Source: Methanocorpusculum sp. (GTDB lineage Archaea; Halobacteriota; Methanomicrobia; Methanomicrobiales; Methanocorpusculaceae). Taken from it: a stretch of 33,625 nt of DNA. Shown here one piece after another: positions 23,078 to 31,816 of the stretch; positions within the stretch are counted from its first letter, which is position 1; every line of letters starts with the position of its first letter. The notes under the pieces were generated by a model, which was given only the letters and a program-made list of their open reading frames with translations, had not been told where the DNA came from and did no database searches. The position numbers and the translations under genes are program-made. Where the stretch lies: contig JAFQBW010000039.1 of assembly GCA_017399555.1 (NCBI GenBank), forward strand, positions 1 to 33,625, written 5' to 3'.

Positions 23078-24195
23078 GAGAGATACCTCCCGTGTCCTTT
23101 CGTGATTAAAAAGAGGAAGAAGATACCGCCGAGCACATACATAATCACCCCGACCGGAATCTCCACCGGCGCTAAAATCACACGGGCGACGGTGTCTGAA
23201 ATCAGGAGAATCAGCGCTCCCATCAGAGCGGATGCCGGAAGCAGATAGCGGTAGTCATTGCCAATCAGCATCCGGCAGATGTGCGGCGCCATGAGTCCCA
23301 CAAAGCCAATAATGCCGGTAAAGGCAAGGCAGGCGGAAGCGGCAAAGCTTACAATCAGCAGTCCGGTAATTCTGAACCGGTCCACATTGATTCCCAGATT
23401 CCGCGCTACATCATCCCCGCTCGACAAGGTGTTCAGATCCCATGCCCGGCGTTCAATCAGGAAGAAACAGAGCAGAACCACCGGCGTTAAAATGCAGACC
23501 GTCTGCCAGGTAGCGCCCCACATGCCTCCCATCATCCAGGTGACAATCTCGCGAAGCGCATCATCGTTTGAGACATACTTCAGTGCCAGAAGACCTGCCT
23601 GGAACAGGTATCCGATAACAACCCCGGCTAAGACCATTACCGCCTGCGAGGTCTGGCGGACACGGGAAATCATATAGACGATAATTACACTCAGCCAGCC
23701 GAACAGGAACGCGGAGAGAATCAGGAGCAGGGATTTTGTCGTAAACTCAAAGCCGAGAAATACTACCGAGCCGGCAAAAAATGCCCCGAACACCGCAGGT
23801 CCCAAGACAATCATAAGGGCAGCGCCGAATGATGCGGCAGAGGATAATCCAAGCGTAAAGGGGGAAACCAGGGGGTTTCTGAGCAGTCCCTGCATGACAG
23901 CGCCTGCGGCCGCTAAAGCAACGCCGGTCAGTACCGCAAGCAGGATTCTGGGCATGCGGAAGTTGAGAACAATATCAGCCGCCCCTTCTGGTGCGGAAAT
24001 CAGCGCGGGGAAGAGTGCGTTTCCAATCGCCAGTAAAACATCTCCCGGCGGGATGAAAACCGAACCGATTCCAAGCGCCAGAATCATGGAAAGAACCAGA
24101 AGCGCTGCGAGAATGAGAATCACCGTCATCTTCCGCTTCCGGACCGCGTGATACTTTCCGGCAGTTTTATTCATATTTTTTGCGGGGCTGCTCAT
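23074..24195 (-). CDS. ABC importer permease, FecCD/BtuC family
   Basis: A 373-aa polytopic membrane protein with about ten helices. Family blocks include RMPRILLAVLTGVALAAAGAVMQGLLRNPL, LGLSSAASFGAAL and, near the C-terminus, TGIIGFVGLMAPHICRMLIG. ATG 24174 (MNKTAGKYH) is an alternative start: the TATA-like AATTACTAC near 24208 fits it, while TTTAAAT near 24225 fits 24195. First gene of the importer operon. Proximity to cobD-cobY allows corrinoid salvage as one option, but about 15 kb separates them. Confidence 0.88.
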   Translation of the reverse strand: MSSPAKNMNKTAGKYHAVRKRKMTVILILAALLVLSMILALGIGSVFIPPGDVLLAIGNALFPALISAPEGAADIVLNFRMPRILLAVLTGVALAAAGAVMQGLLRNPLVSPFTLGLSSAASFGAALMIVLGPAVFGAFFAGSVVFLGFEFTTKSLLLILSAFLFGWLSVIIVYMISRVRQTSQAVMVLAGVVIGYLFQAGLLALKYVSNDDALREIVTWMMGGMWGATWQTVCILTPVVLLCFFLIERRAWDLNTLSSGDDVARNLGINVDRFRITGLLIVSFAASACLAFTGIIGFVGLMAPHICRMLIGNDYRYLLPASALMGALILLISDTVARVILAPVEIPVGVIMYVLGGIFFLFLITKGHGRYLS

Positions 24196-24319
24196 ATGTT
24201 AGTAGTAATTGGTTGTTGGAGCATTTAAACCCCTTAGTATGATTTTTTTGAACATACGTAAAACTCTAAGAACTCAGTCAGCGACCTTAATCATCTTCCA
24301 AGACAAATGATACAGTATA

Positions 24320-25324
24320 ATGTCTGTCGCAGTACTCAAAGATGCGCAGGAAAAAGCGGCTTCCCGTGAATATGAGGCCGCAGAAAACCTCTTCCGCGAA
24401 TATCTCAAAGAGAATGAAACCGATGCATCCGCATGGGCTGAACTTGGATATGTTCTCTTCAAACAGCAGAAACTCTACGAATCCGGCGATGCATATGCCG
24501 CGGCATATGATCTCGAGCCGGAGAACCCCAAATACATCAGTCTTCTGGCAAACGCGTTAGCAGAACTGCACCAGTTCGAAGAAGCAAAACTGCTCTTCGA
24601 GAAAGCCTCTGCGCTTTCGGATAACCCGCGCTGTCACATCCGTGTCGGTGATATGCTCGGTATGATGCAGAAGTTTGACGAGGCGCTGGTTCTCTACTCG
24701 CTTCTTGCATCCGACCACCCGGAAAATCCGTCTATCCAGAACCGTATGGTTCGCGTCTATGAGGCACTGGGAAGACCGGCAGATGCCGCAGCCGCCCTTG
24801 CCCGCGAGATGGAACTGCGCGAAAAGATTGTGCAGGAAGCACCAACAGCCAAAGACTGGCTGCTCTATGCAGATACCAAAGCACGCATGGCACTCTGGGC
24901 TGATGCAGAGGCCGCGTTCAGAAGTGCGCTTGCCTTAGAGGAGACCGCAGAGATTCACATGCGCATTGGCGCCGTGCTTGTTATGCAGAACAAGACCGAG
25001 GAAGGTCTTGCTGAGTTTGCAAAGGCCGCCGCCTTCGACCCGGAGGACTTTGCCTTCCTGCTGATGCAGGCTGATGTCTTAACCCGCCTCGAACTCTACG
25101 AGGAGTCGATTCACTATTACAGCAAGGCGCTGGAACTCAGAAGCGTGCATGCGGATGCCTGGGCAGGTATTGCCTATGATCTGCTGAAGATGGGAAAGAC
25201 CACAGATGCGAAGGCGTTCTTCGAGATGGCAAAAGCCTCCTCCTCTATCCGGGAACTTCCGTGGGCGGACAAGCTCCACAAGAGCGAGAAGACCAAAGCG
25301 CTTGACGAAGCTTTAAAGGAATAA
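24320..25324 (+). CDS. Tetratricopeptide-repeat protein
   Basis: The 334 aa are built from roughly nine TPR-like units throughout, for example ASAWAELGYVLFKQQKLYESGDAYAAAYDLEPENP and ADAWAGIAYDLLKMGKTTDAKAFFEMAKAS, each with the A/G-Y-A-P pattern. No signal peptide, membrane segment or extra domain is seen, so it is probably a cytoplasmic scaffold. It ends 2 nt before larB and may be cotranscribed with larB-nadM. The upstream gap from 24196 holds promoters for both directions. Confidence 0.85.
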   Translation: MSVAVLKDAQEKAASREYEAAENLFREYLKENETDASAWAELGYVLFKQQKLYESGDAYAAAYDLEPENPKYISLLANALAELHQFEEAKLLFEKASALSDNPRCHIRVGDMLGMMQKFDEALVLYSLLASDHPENPSIQNRMVRVYEALGRPADAAAALAREMELREKIVQEAPTAKDWLLYADTKARMALWADAEAAFRSALALEETAEIHMRIGAVLVMQNKTEEGLAEFAKAAAFDPEDFAFLLMQADVLTRLELYEESIHYYSKALELRSVHADAWAGIAYDLLKMGKTTDAKAFFEMAKASSSIRELPWADKLHKSEKTKALDEALKE

Positions 25325-25326
25325 GT

Positions 25327-26094
25327 ATGGATAAAATCCGCATTCTCCAGGCCGTGCAGGACGGCACGATGAGTGTTTCCGAAGCCGAAGCTCTGCTTGC
25401 AAAGCCGGCGGTCTCGAAGGTAGGAGACGTGGCAAATCTGGATTTGGAGCGGGCTTCCCGGTGCGGTATGCCGGAGATTGTGCTTGCCGAAGGAAAGGAC
25501 ACTGAGTCTCTGGTGCAGATTATGCACAATTTTGTCGGCGCTGCCGGACGCTGTGTTGCATCCAGAATTTCCCGCGAGCAGACCGAAGCGGTCTGTGCCG
25601 CTCTTCCCGCAGGCGTTACCGCAGAGTTTCGCGAGGCAGGAAATATTCTGATTCTCACCGACGGCACCATGCCTGCCCCGTCCGGCGGGAAGGTTGCCAT
25701 TCTGACCGCCGGAACGTCTGATATCCGCGTGGCAGAGGAAGCACGGGCTATCGCTGAGGAGATGGGAGCAGAGGTTGTAACCGCCTATGATGTCGGCGTT
25801 GCCGGCATTCACCGGCTGTTTCCGGCACTCGAAAAAGTATCCGGTGCGGATGTGTATGTGGTCTGTGCCGGACGCGAAGGAACCCTGCCTTCGGTTGTTG
25901 CAGGACTTGTTGACCGGCCGGTTGTCGGCGTTCCGGTTTCCACCGGCTACGGCTACATGGGCCAGGGGCAGGCGGCGCTTGCTTCCATGCTGCAGTCCTG
26001 TGCGGTGATTACCGTTGTCAATATTGATGCAGGATTTACCGCCGGCGCATTTGCGGCACGGACGGCGGCGTTAATTGCGGAGGGCAGAAAATGA
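25327..26094 (+). CDS. larB: Nickel-pincer cofactor synthesis protein LarB
   Basis: LarB carboxylates the nicotinate ring of nicotinic acid adenine dinucleotide and cleaves it to pyridinium-3,5-biscarboxylate mononucleotide, the first step to the nickel-pincer nucleotide of LarA. The 255 aa have the short N-terminal helical region ([19 protein letters not shown]) and a PurE-like C-terminal domain with [64 protein letters not shown] and the final NIDAGFTAG. larC, larE and larA are not in the window. It overlaps nadM by 4 nt (ATGA). Confidence 0.92.
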   Translation: MDKIRILQAVQDGTMSVSEAEALLAKPAVSKVGDVANLDLERASRCGMPEIVLAEGKDTESLVQIMHNFVGAAGRCVASRISREQTEAVCAALPAGVTAEFREAGNILILTDGTMPAPSGGKVAILTAGTSDIRVAEEARAIAEEMGAEVVTAYDVGVAGIHRLFPALEKVSGADVYVVCAGREGTLPSVVAGLVDRPVVGVPVSTGYGYMGQGQAALASMLQSCAVITVVNIDAGFTAGAFAARTAALIAEGRK

Positions 26095-26600
26095 AACGCG
26101 GACTCTATGTCGGACGGTTTCAGCCGTTCCACAACGGACACAAGGCAGTAATTGACCTCCTCTGCGATGAGGTCGATGAGTTAATTATTGGTATTGGCAG
26201 TGCCCAGATGAGCCATGACATCCGCCATCCGTTTACGGCAGGCGAGCGGGTGCTGATGATTCAGCGGGTTTTAGCGGACGCAAAGATTCCGGTCTATATC
26301 ATCCCGCTCGAGGATATCAAGCGAAACGCCTTGTGGGTAGCCCATGTTGTCTCTATGGTCCCGCCGTTTGATGTGGTCTATACCTCAAACCCGCTGGTCA
26401 TCCGGCTGTTTACGGAAGCAGGATTCCGCGTTGAGTCGCCGCCCATGTATCAGCGCCAGGAGCTTTCCGGAACAGCGATCCGGCAGAAGATGCTGGAAGG
26501 CGGCGACTGGAAGCAGTATGTGCCGGAAAAAGTTGCCGCAGTGATTGAGTCCGTAGGCGGGGTAGAACGCATCCGTGATATCTCGCGGACGGATGAGTAA
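26091..26600 (+). CDS. nadM: Nicotinamide-nucleotide adenylyltransferase (NadM)
   Basis: The archaeal-type enzyme joins NMN (and usually nicotinate mononucleotide) to AMP from ATP to make NAD or deamido-NAD. The 169 aa have the nucleotidyltransferase motif [14 protein letters not shown], the [22 protein letters not shown] block that marks archaeal NadM, and the ISGTxIR-type motif ([10 protein letters not shown]). Translational overlap with larB is notable because the NadM product is the substrate class of LarB. Confidence 0.95.
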   Translation: MKRGLYVGRFQPFHNGHKAVIDLLCDEVDELIIGIGSAQMSHDIRHPFTAGERVLMIQRVLADAKIPVYIIPLEDIKRNALWVAHVVSMVPPFDVVYTSNPLVIRLFTEAGFRVESPPMYQRQELSGTAIRQKMLEGGDWKQYVPEKVAAVIESVGGVERIRDISRTDE

Positions 26601-26619
26601 TAGATATTCTCACCGCCTC

Positions 26620-26626
26620 TTTTTTT
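26620..26626 (+). terminator. Oligo-T terminator after nadM
   Basis: Seven T lie 19 nt after the nadM stop, followed by the promoter region of the superoxide reductase gene. Confidence 0.5.
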
Positions 26627-26757
26627 GAATAAGTGCCTTTTGTCACCATAACCTTGGAGAAGATATTTCATCTTGTATAGGACAGATTGAAAACATATTC
26701 ATCTCTCTTTTACTCCATCATCAATACCGAAAACACTTCACTTACCCTGATACGAAT

Positions 26758-26766
26758 CTATTTATC
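26758..26766 (+). promoter_or_regulatory. TATA box of the superoxide reductase gene
   Basis: CTATTTATC is centred 28 nt before the ATG at 26790, consistent with a leaderless or nearly leaderless transcript. The gap 26627-26757 contains only a weak hairpin (AAGAT/ATCTT near 26660) and no gene. Confidence 0.5.
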
Positions 26767-26789
26767 CCGCCTCTTCCATAAAGTAAGGT

Positions 26790-27170
26790 ATGGCAAAAGC
26801 ACACAAAGCATACAAGTGCGACGCATGCGGAAACATCGTCTTTGTTTTAAACGCAGCCGCACCGGAAATCGAGTGCTGCGGAGCACCAATGACTGAGCTT
26901 GTCCCGAACACCGTTGACGCAGCAGTCGAAAAGCACGTCCCGGCAGTCGAGAAGACCGCAGACGGATTCAAGATTACCGTCGGCTCTGTCACTCACCCAA
27001 TGGACGCAGATCACTACATCCAGTGGATTACCTTCGTTGCTGATGACGGCATCACCTACCGCAAGTTCTTACAGCCGGGAGAGGCTCCGGAAATGATTAT
27101 CAAGACCGAAGCAAAAGGCGGAAAGGCATACGAATACTGCAATAAACACGGACTCTGGTCCAACCAGTAA
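26790..27170 (+). CDS. Desulfoferrodoxin-type superoxide reductase
   Basis: The 126-aa enzyme reduces superoxide to peroxide without making oxygen, suited to anaerobes. The N-terminal desulforedoxin domain keeps all four cysteines of centre I (C10, C13, C29, C30). Centre II residues are visible: E47-K48-H49 (EKHVP), H69 and H75 (THPMDADHYI), and the C-terminal YEYCNKHGLW with Cys117 and His120. It is a single-gene unit between its own TATA box and an oligo-T tract. Confidence 0.95.
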   Translation: MAKAHKAYKCDACGNIVFVLNAAAPEIECCGAPMTELVPNTVDAAVEKHVPAVEKTADGFKITVGSVTHPMDADHYIQWITFVADDGITYRKFLQPGEAPEMIIKTEAKGGKAYEYCNKHGLWSNQ

Positions 27171-27174
27171 TCCC

Positions 27175-27180
27175 TTTTTT
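27175..27180 (+). terminator. Oligo-T terminator of superoxide reductase
   Basis: Six T follow the stop codon after four bases. The convergent HAD gene ends 12 bases further on. Confidence 0.45.
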
Positions 27181-27192
27181 CCCGTACGCGGT

Positions 27193-27822
27193 TTACAATA
27201 CCCGGGACAGAATATCTTCCGGGATTTCTGCCGCGCAGAGCTTGTCTTTATCTTCCCACGAACCATACCACGCATGCATCGCGGAAATGCCGCAGGCACG
27301 GGCGGCCGCAACATCCTTTTTCCTGCTGTCTCCAACCATCAAAACCTCGGCGGCATCCATTTTCAGAAAATCCAGAACATGCGAAAACACCGCAGGCGAC
27401 GGCTTAATCTCCGCAAACGACTCCCGGACAAACACCGCATCGAAAAATCCGTCAAGCCCCATCAGAGAAAGCCTTGGATAGACCGAATGCCCGTCCGAGT
27501 TGGAAAGAACCACGAGGCGGATTCCCGCATCTTTGAGACTCTGCAGCACCTCCCGCATCCCGTCAAACTCGCGAAGACACTGCAGTTCCAGCATATAGTA
27601 GAGGGAAAATGCCTGCGATGCGGTTTTCTCATCGCCAAAAAAGTCTTTGAACTCACCCGGAAGAGAGGGGCGGTCACGGTTCAGCGGGGTAAAATGGAGC
27701 GTAAACTCCGTCCCGCAGAACAGGGAAACCGCATCTGCCGCGGCCTGTGCTGCCGCATGCAGATTATGCAGGGTGTTATCCATATCAAAGATAACTGCCC
27801 TGATGCCGGATGAGGTTGTCAT
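27193..27822 (-). CDS. HAD-superfamily hydrolase
   Basis: The 209 aa have all four HAD motifs: FDMDNTL (nucleophile Asp), VLSNSD, the lysine in EIKPSP and GDSRKKDV. The helical cap between motifs I and II is of the phosphoglycolate phosphatase/haloacid dehalogenase type. A phosphatase acting on small metabolites is likely; the substrate is not predictable. It has no close operon partner: the next upstream gene starts more than 1 kb away and ends 32 nt before it. Confidence 0.85.
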   Translation of the reverse strand: MTTSSGIRAVIFDMDNTLHNLHAAAQAAADAVSLFCGTEFTLHFTPLNRDRPSLPGEFKDFFGDEKTASQAFSLYYMLELQCLREFDGMREVLQSLKDAGIRLVVLSNSDGHSVYPRLSLMGLDGFFDAVFVRESFAEIKPSPAVFSHVLDFLKMDAAEVLMVGDSRKKDVAAARACGISAMHAWYGSWEDKDKLCAAEIPEDILSRVL

Positions 27823-27854
27823 TATCTTCTATTCGCCGTTTTGCAATATGATTC

Positions 27855-29015
27855 TTATCTCCGGCGAAGCAGGAAGGCAGCACCAAGACCGGCAAGGACT
27901 CCAAGGACTGGTGCCGGACTGGATGCGGTCTGTTCCGCGTTTCCGGTGGAGTACTTCAGCATCTCTGCATACTCTTCGTTAGATAACTCATAGTTGTAGA
28001 ACATGGCATAGAACTCCTTTACCTTCTCTTCCAGGTCATAGTCAAAGACATCCGGGTAGAAGATGTTTCCAAGCCAGAGGATGGAGATTAACCGGTGGGA
28101 TGCCGGCGGGTTGCCCATCCATGCCCAGGGGGCATCTGCCGGAGATTCGATAACTCTTCCTTCCTGTACGGCTGGAAGGGCTGCCCACATCTCGCTTCCC
28201 ATGATTTCGTTGTAGTAGTCATGGTCAAAGAGACCGGAACCGGAAACAATAATGTAGTCCGGGTTCATCTGGAAGATATCTTCCATTGTGTACTGGTCGC
28301 CGAGACCGCTTCCGGCAACAGCCTCCGGTGCGATATTGTCTGCGATGCCGTCTAAGATTTCTGCATGGTAGGAGTTGTGGCCTAAGAGGTTTACGGCATT
28401 TCCGTCAATCTTGGTGACATAGATGGCAGACACTTTGTCATCGCCGATTTTTTCCATGTTCTCTTCATACATCGAGACAATGCCGCCGAGATACTCAGCG
28501 AGTTCTTCTCCGCGCTCTTCCTGTCCAAGCATCTCGCCTAAGGTGCGGTAGGAGTCAGCGATACTGTCTAACGTGCTCTGGGTGATGAAGACAAACGGAA
28601 CTGACGTTTTTTCCTGGATATCGTCCATCTGTTCTGCCATGTTCTTCTTCGGTTCTCCTACATCAATGATGACGTCGATTCCGACCTTTTTGTCCATGGC
28701 GATGATTTCCTCCGGGTTCATCGTGGCTTTGGAGCCGAACATGCTTCCGGTGACCGGCAGATTATCTAAGCGGTCTGCAAGGAAGTGGCGTTCGCCTTCC
28801 TTTAAGGCACTGGAGATGGTAACGAAGTTTTCTTCACCGAAGGAGTAGAGCACAATCTGGGCAAGAGAGCCGGATGGTGCGACGTTGGTTACTTCTGCCG
28901 GGAGAAGGACCTCACGGCCTAAACTGTCAGTAAAGACTCGGTCTTCTGCTGCGGCTGTTCCGCAGAGGATGACTGCGGCAAGGAACAGGCAGAGGATAAC
29001 TGCTGTTTTTCTCAT
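27855..29015 (-). CDS. Orphan ABC binding protein with surface anchor tail
   Basis: The 386-aa protein has a signal peptide (MRKTAVILCLFLAAVILCGTAAAED), a ferric-chelate/metal binding fold (SLGREVLLPAEVTNVAPSGSLAQIV, IDVIIDVGEPKKNMAEQ, PDYIIVSGSG, PAVQEGRVIESPADAPW) and, after a Ser/Thr linker, a C-terminal SPAP motif, hydrophobic stretch and RRR end. That tripartite tail is typical of archaeosortase-processed surface proteins. No permease or ATPase is adjacent, unlike the lipoprotein at 21316-22305. Substrate unknown; metal chelate or cobamide are reasonable. Confidence 0.8.
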   Translation of the reverse strand: MRKTAVILCLFLAAVILCGTAAAEDRVFTDSLGREVLLPAEVTNVAPSGSLAQIVLYSFGEENFVTISSALKEGERHFLADRLDNLPVTGSMFGSKATMNPEEIIAMDKKVGIDVIIDVGEPKKNMAEQMDDIQEKTSVPFVFITQSTLDSIADSYRTLGEMLGQEERGEELAEYLGGIVSMYEENMEKIGDDKVSAIYVTKIDGNAVNLLGHNSYHAEILDGIADNIAPEAVAGSGLGDQYTMEDIFQMNPDYIIVSGSGLFDHDYYNEIMGSEMWAALPAVQEGRVIESPADAPWAWMGNPPASHRLISILWLGNIFYPDVFDYDLEEKVKEFYAMFYNYELSNEEYAEMLKYSTGNAEQTASSPAPVLGVLAGLGAAFLLRRR

Positions 29016-29084
29016 ACTATGTTGTTTGTCGGATTTAGATAAATATGTATGGAAAACTAGTAAAATAAATTAAATGAATTATAT

Positions 29085-29927
29085 TTACTCATTTCCAGCG
29101 GACCGTTTCAGAACCTGCTCCACTGCGAGCGTCAGCCGTTCCTTTACATCCAGCAGGTCTATCCACTGCTTTGGTACGGCCTCTATTCCGTAGAGCGCTC
29201 CGCACATCCCGCCGGAAATAGCGCCTATCGTATCAGTATCTCCGCCAAGCCGGCAGGCGCGGGACACTGCGTCAGTATAGCTTTCCGCATCGCGGAAAAT
29301 ACAGAAGGCACAGCGGGTTGCTTCCAGTGCATCCACCGACGGATAGAGTTCCCCGTTCAGATACTTTTCCGGGACGGCAGAAAGCACCTCTTCCTTCGAT
29401 GCTCCATGCAGGAGTGAATACACCGCAGAAGAGACTGCCGCACAGGCATCCTGCGCCTCACAGTCGATATGGGTAAACGCAGAAACCCTTCTTCCTTCTG
29501 CTGCCGCGGCCTCTGCTGAGACTGCTGTCAGACCTATTGGAAGCGTCCGCATTGCACTGCCGTTTGTTCTGCTTCCAAAAAGCCGGTCGGTAATTTTTGC
29601 GGCTTCGGTCAGGGAGCATCCCTGCTCCGCCAGCGATGCAAGGGTGCGGGTAGTGTTGCCGAAGGTCTTTGGACGGGCCCGGATTGTCTGAATCATCTTT
29701 GAAAAAAACAGCTCGCGGGAATAATACCCGGCATCCGCATAGGTCTCCAGGAGGACCAGCATCATCAGCGTATCGTCCGTCACTTCCCCTGCGGCAAGGG
29801 AAAACTGTCCGCCTCCGGTCATCTCCGGGATGCGGGAATCATCCGGCATCAGTCCTTCAAACGATGCACCGACTGCATCTGCCGCGGCCGCGCCGAAAAC
29901 AGCCCCGAAAACCCGTCCTCTGTCCAT
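29085..29927 (-). CDS. ADP-ribosylglycohydrolase family protein
   Basis: The 280 aa match the DraG/ARH family: the metal-binding GEVTDDTLMMLVL near the start and the paired GGDTDTIGAISGGMCGALYG near the end; FTHIDCEAQDACAAV lies in the middle. The family removes ADP-ribose from proteins (DraG reactivates nitrogenase reductase) or other molecules. ATG 29927 is preferred over the upstream GTG at 29942 because the TATA box centred near 29954 is 27 nt away. No ADP-ribosyltransferase or nif gene is seen nearby. Confidence 0.85.
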   Translation of the reverse strand: MDRGRVFGAVFGAAAADAVGASFEGLMPDDSRIPEMTGGGQFSLAAGEVTDDTLMMLVLLETYADAGYYSRELFFSKMIQTIRARPKTFGNTTRTLASLAEQGCSLTEAAKITDRLFGSRTNGSAMRTLPIGLTAVSAEAAAAEGRRVSAFTHIDCEAQDACAAVSSAVYSLLHGASKEEVLSAVPEKYLNGELYPSVDALEATRCAFCIFRDAESYTDAVSRACRLGGDTDTIGAISGGMCGALYGIEAVPKQWIDLLDVKERLTLAVEQVLKRSAGNE

Positions 29928-29945
29928 ACAGAAAAATAGCACTCA

Positions 29946-29963
29946 TTGTATTTAAATATACAA
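29946..29963. promoter_or_regulatory. TATA box inside an inverted repeat
   Basis: TTGTAT and ATACAA flank the six bases TTAAAT, forming an 18-bp inverted repeat that covers the TATA box of the ADP-ribosylglycohydrolase gene. A repressor bound here would block TBP; no regulator is identified. Confidence 0.4.
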
Positions 29964-30044
29964 TATAGGATTGAGACGCGCAATCGAAAAATCGCCAGAA
30001 TATTGCCGCAAATCAGAATCCGTCTGCAAATGGGAACATTCGGG

Positions 30045-30107
30045 TTTTCCCGGGAAAAAATCACAGGGAAAATCACAACTCAGATATAAACATACCGAGT
30101 TAGGTAT
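30045..30107. promoter_or_regulatory. Palindromes and TATA boxes upstream of UPF0058
   Basis: A perfect 14-bp palindrome (30045-30058, TTTTCCCGGGAAAA) and an inverted repeat ATACC-N6-GGTAT (30092-30107) surround a TATA-like AGATATAAAC (30082-30091). A second TATA-like TGTATAAG near 30130 is closer to the gene. The region 29964-30167 holds no gene. Confidence 0.35.
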
Positions 30108-30167
30108 ATCACAAACCCGCGCTGACATGTATAAGAACTATCACCATCACAATACTCAGGTGTAATC

Positions 30168-30437
30168 ATGCAGAAAGAAGAACTCCTCCACCTACACATG
30201 CTCATGGTACAGATTAAAAAATACTATGAATCTGTCTCCGGCAATACCGTCCCAACTGATGAATACGATGCATTATCCATCTCTCCAATACACATCCACA
30301 AAAACAAGAACGTCCACAGAGTTGCCCTCTTAACTCTGGGAAGTGAAATTGTTGCGCAGATGAAGGCAACCATGCCGGTCAAGAACGCACCGATTTCCGC
30401 AGAAACCCACGCTGACGCAATTCCGGCAGAACACTAA
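30168..30437 (+). CDS. UPF0058 family protein
   Basis: The 89-aa protein begins MQKEELLHLHMLMVQIKKYYES, the hallmark of the euryarchaeal UPF0058 family, followed by SISPIHIHKNKNVHRVALLTLGSEI. The sequence suggests two helices with no membrane segment or metal motif. AGGTG lies 6 nt before the ATG. Function unknown. It is separated from purD by an intrinsic-type terminator. Confidence 0.8.
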   Translation: MQKEELLHLHMLMVQIKKYYESVSGNTVPTDEYDALSISPIHIHKNKNVHRVALLTLGSEIVAQMKATMPVKNAPISAETHADAIPAEH

Positions 30438-30442
30438 TCATA

Positions 30443-30470
30443 AAAACCGGCTTCCGGTTTTCTTTTTTTT
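30443..30470 (+). terminator. Hairpin terminator after UPF0058
   Basis: A perfect 8-bp stem AAAACCGG/CCGGTTTT with a 3-nt loop is followed after one base by eight T. This is a bacterial-looking intrinsic terminator, clearer than any other in the window. Confidence 0.75.
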
Positions 30471-30521
30471 GAATCCTATTCGGTAAACATTTTTGACATA
30501 GTAAGGCCAACATATAGGGAT

Positions 30522-31814
30522 ATGAAAATCCTTGTTGCCGGAGGCGGCGGACGAGAACATGCAATCTGTGCAGCACTGTGTAGAAACAGCGATGTTGAAC
30601 TCTACAGTGTAATGGGAAAGAAGAACCCGGGAATCGCAAAACTTGCCCGTGAGGTTTTCCTCCACGCAGAAACCGATGTGGAAGCAGTTGTTGACTTCGC
30701 AAAACAGCACAATATCAAATACGCAGTAATTGGACCTGAAGCACCGCTGCAGGCAGGTCTTGCAGATGCTCTTGCAAAAGCAGGCATTGGATGTGTGGGA
30801 CCAAAGAAGGATGCAGCAAGAATCGAGACCGACAAGGGATTCTGCCGTGAACTGATGCAGAAGCACGGCATTGCCGGATGCCCGGGCTATAAGATTTGTA
30901 AAACCCCGGAAGAGGCGGCAGAATATATCCGCTCCTATGAAGGAGAGCTTGCCGTAAAACCAACCGGACTTACCGGCGGCAAAGGCGTCAAAGTCATGGG
31001 TGAACAGGTGGACCGGGATGGCGCTGTTGAATATGCCTTAACCCTCAAGGACCAGGAAATCATCTTAGAAGAGCGCCTGCTCGGCGAAGAGTTCACCTTA
31101 ATGGCCTTCACCGACGGAAAGACTCTTGTTCCAATGCCTCTTGTGCAGGACCACAAGCGTGCATTCGAAGGCGATGTCGGACCAAACACCGGCGGAATGG
31201 GTTCGTACTCTCTTGAGACCCACAAGTTCCCGTTCGTCTCCGACGCAGACTATGACGCGGCATTCACCATCATGAAAGAGACCGTTGCAGCCCTTGCCGC
31301 TGAGGGATGCCCGTACCAGGGAATTCTCTACGGTCAGTTCATGAACACCAGAGACGGCCCGAAGGTTATCGAGTTCAACGCACGCTTCGGCGACCCGGAG
31401 GCAATGAATGTCTTAACCCTTCTCGACGCTGACTTTGCCGTTATCGCCGAGCACATTGCAGAAGGCTGTCTTGCGGCAGAGGACGTCTCCTTCGCAAAGA
31501 AGGCAACCGTCTGCAAGTATCTTGTCCCGACCGGATACCCGGATGCACCGCACGCCGGAGACCCGATAACCACCGGAGCCGCAGACAATACTGTTCTCTA
31601 CTATGCAAACGTTGTGGAGAACAACGGTGTTTTAGAGACCATCACCTCCCGCACAATGGCATATGTCGGTGTCGGCGATTCTCTCGAGGAGGCGGAGAGG
31701 TATGCAGAGGCCGCATGTAAGAATGTCAGCGGAAACGTCCGCTACAGAAGCGATATTGGAACTGCCGCACTCTTTGCAAAACGCATTGCCCACATGGATG
31801 AGCTGAGGAAATAA
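30522..31814 (+). CDS. purD: Phosphoribosylamine-glycine ligase
   Basis: PurD makes glycinamide ribonucleotide from phosphoribosylamine, glycine and ATP, the second step of purine synthesis. The 430 aa begin [15 protein letters not shown] and contain the ATP-grasp blocks [50 protein letters not shown] and [15 protein letters not shown]. The start has no clear Shine-Dalgarno site; a CCAACATATA element lies just upstream. argF follows after 2 nt. Confidence 0.97.
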   Translation: MKILVAGGGGREHAICAALCRNSDVELYSVMGKKNPGIAKLAREVFLHAETDVEAVVDFAKQHNIKYAVIGPEAPLQAGLADALAKAGIGCVGPKKDAARIETDKGFCRELMQKHGIAGCPGYKICKTPEEAAEYIRSYEGELAVKPTGLTGGKGVKVMGEQVDRDGAVEYALTLKDQEIILEERLLGEEFTLMAFTDGKTLVPMPLVQDHKRAFEGDVGPNTGGMGSYSLETHKFPFVSDADYDAAFTIMKETVAALAAEGCPYQGILYGQFMNTRDGPKVIEFNARFGDPEAMNVLTLLDADFAVIAEHIAEGCLAAEDVSFAKKATVCKYLVPTGYPDAPHAGDPITTGAADNTVLYYANVVENNGVLETITSRTMAYVGVGDSLEEAERYAEAACKNVSGNVRYRSDIGTAALFAKRIAHMDELRK

Positions 31815-31816
31815 GC

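Noticed and set aside
24196-24319. Cobalamin riboswitch before the importer
   Set aside because: The 124-bp divergent spacer is too short and lacks a B12-box-like sequence; TATA-like promoters explain it.
30438-30866. Minus-strand open frame opposite the start of purD
   Set aside because: Cys/Ser/Phe-rich translation without motifs, antisense to a certain gene and overlapping its terminator and promoter region.
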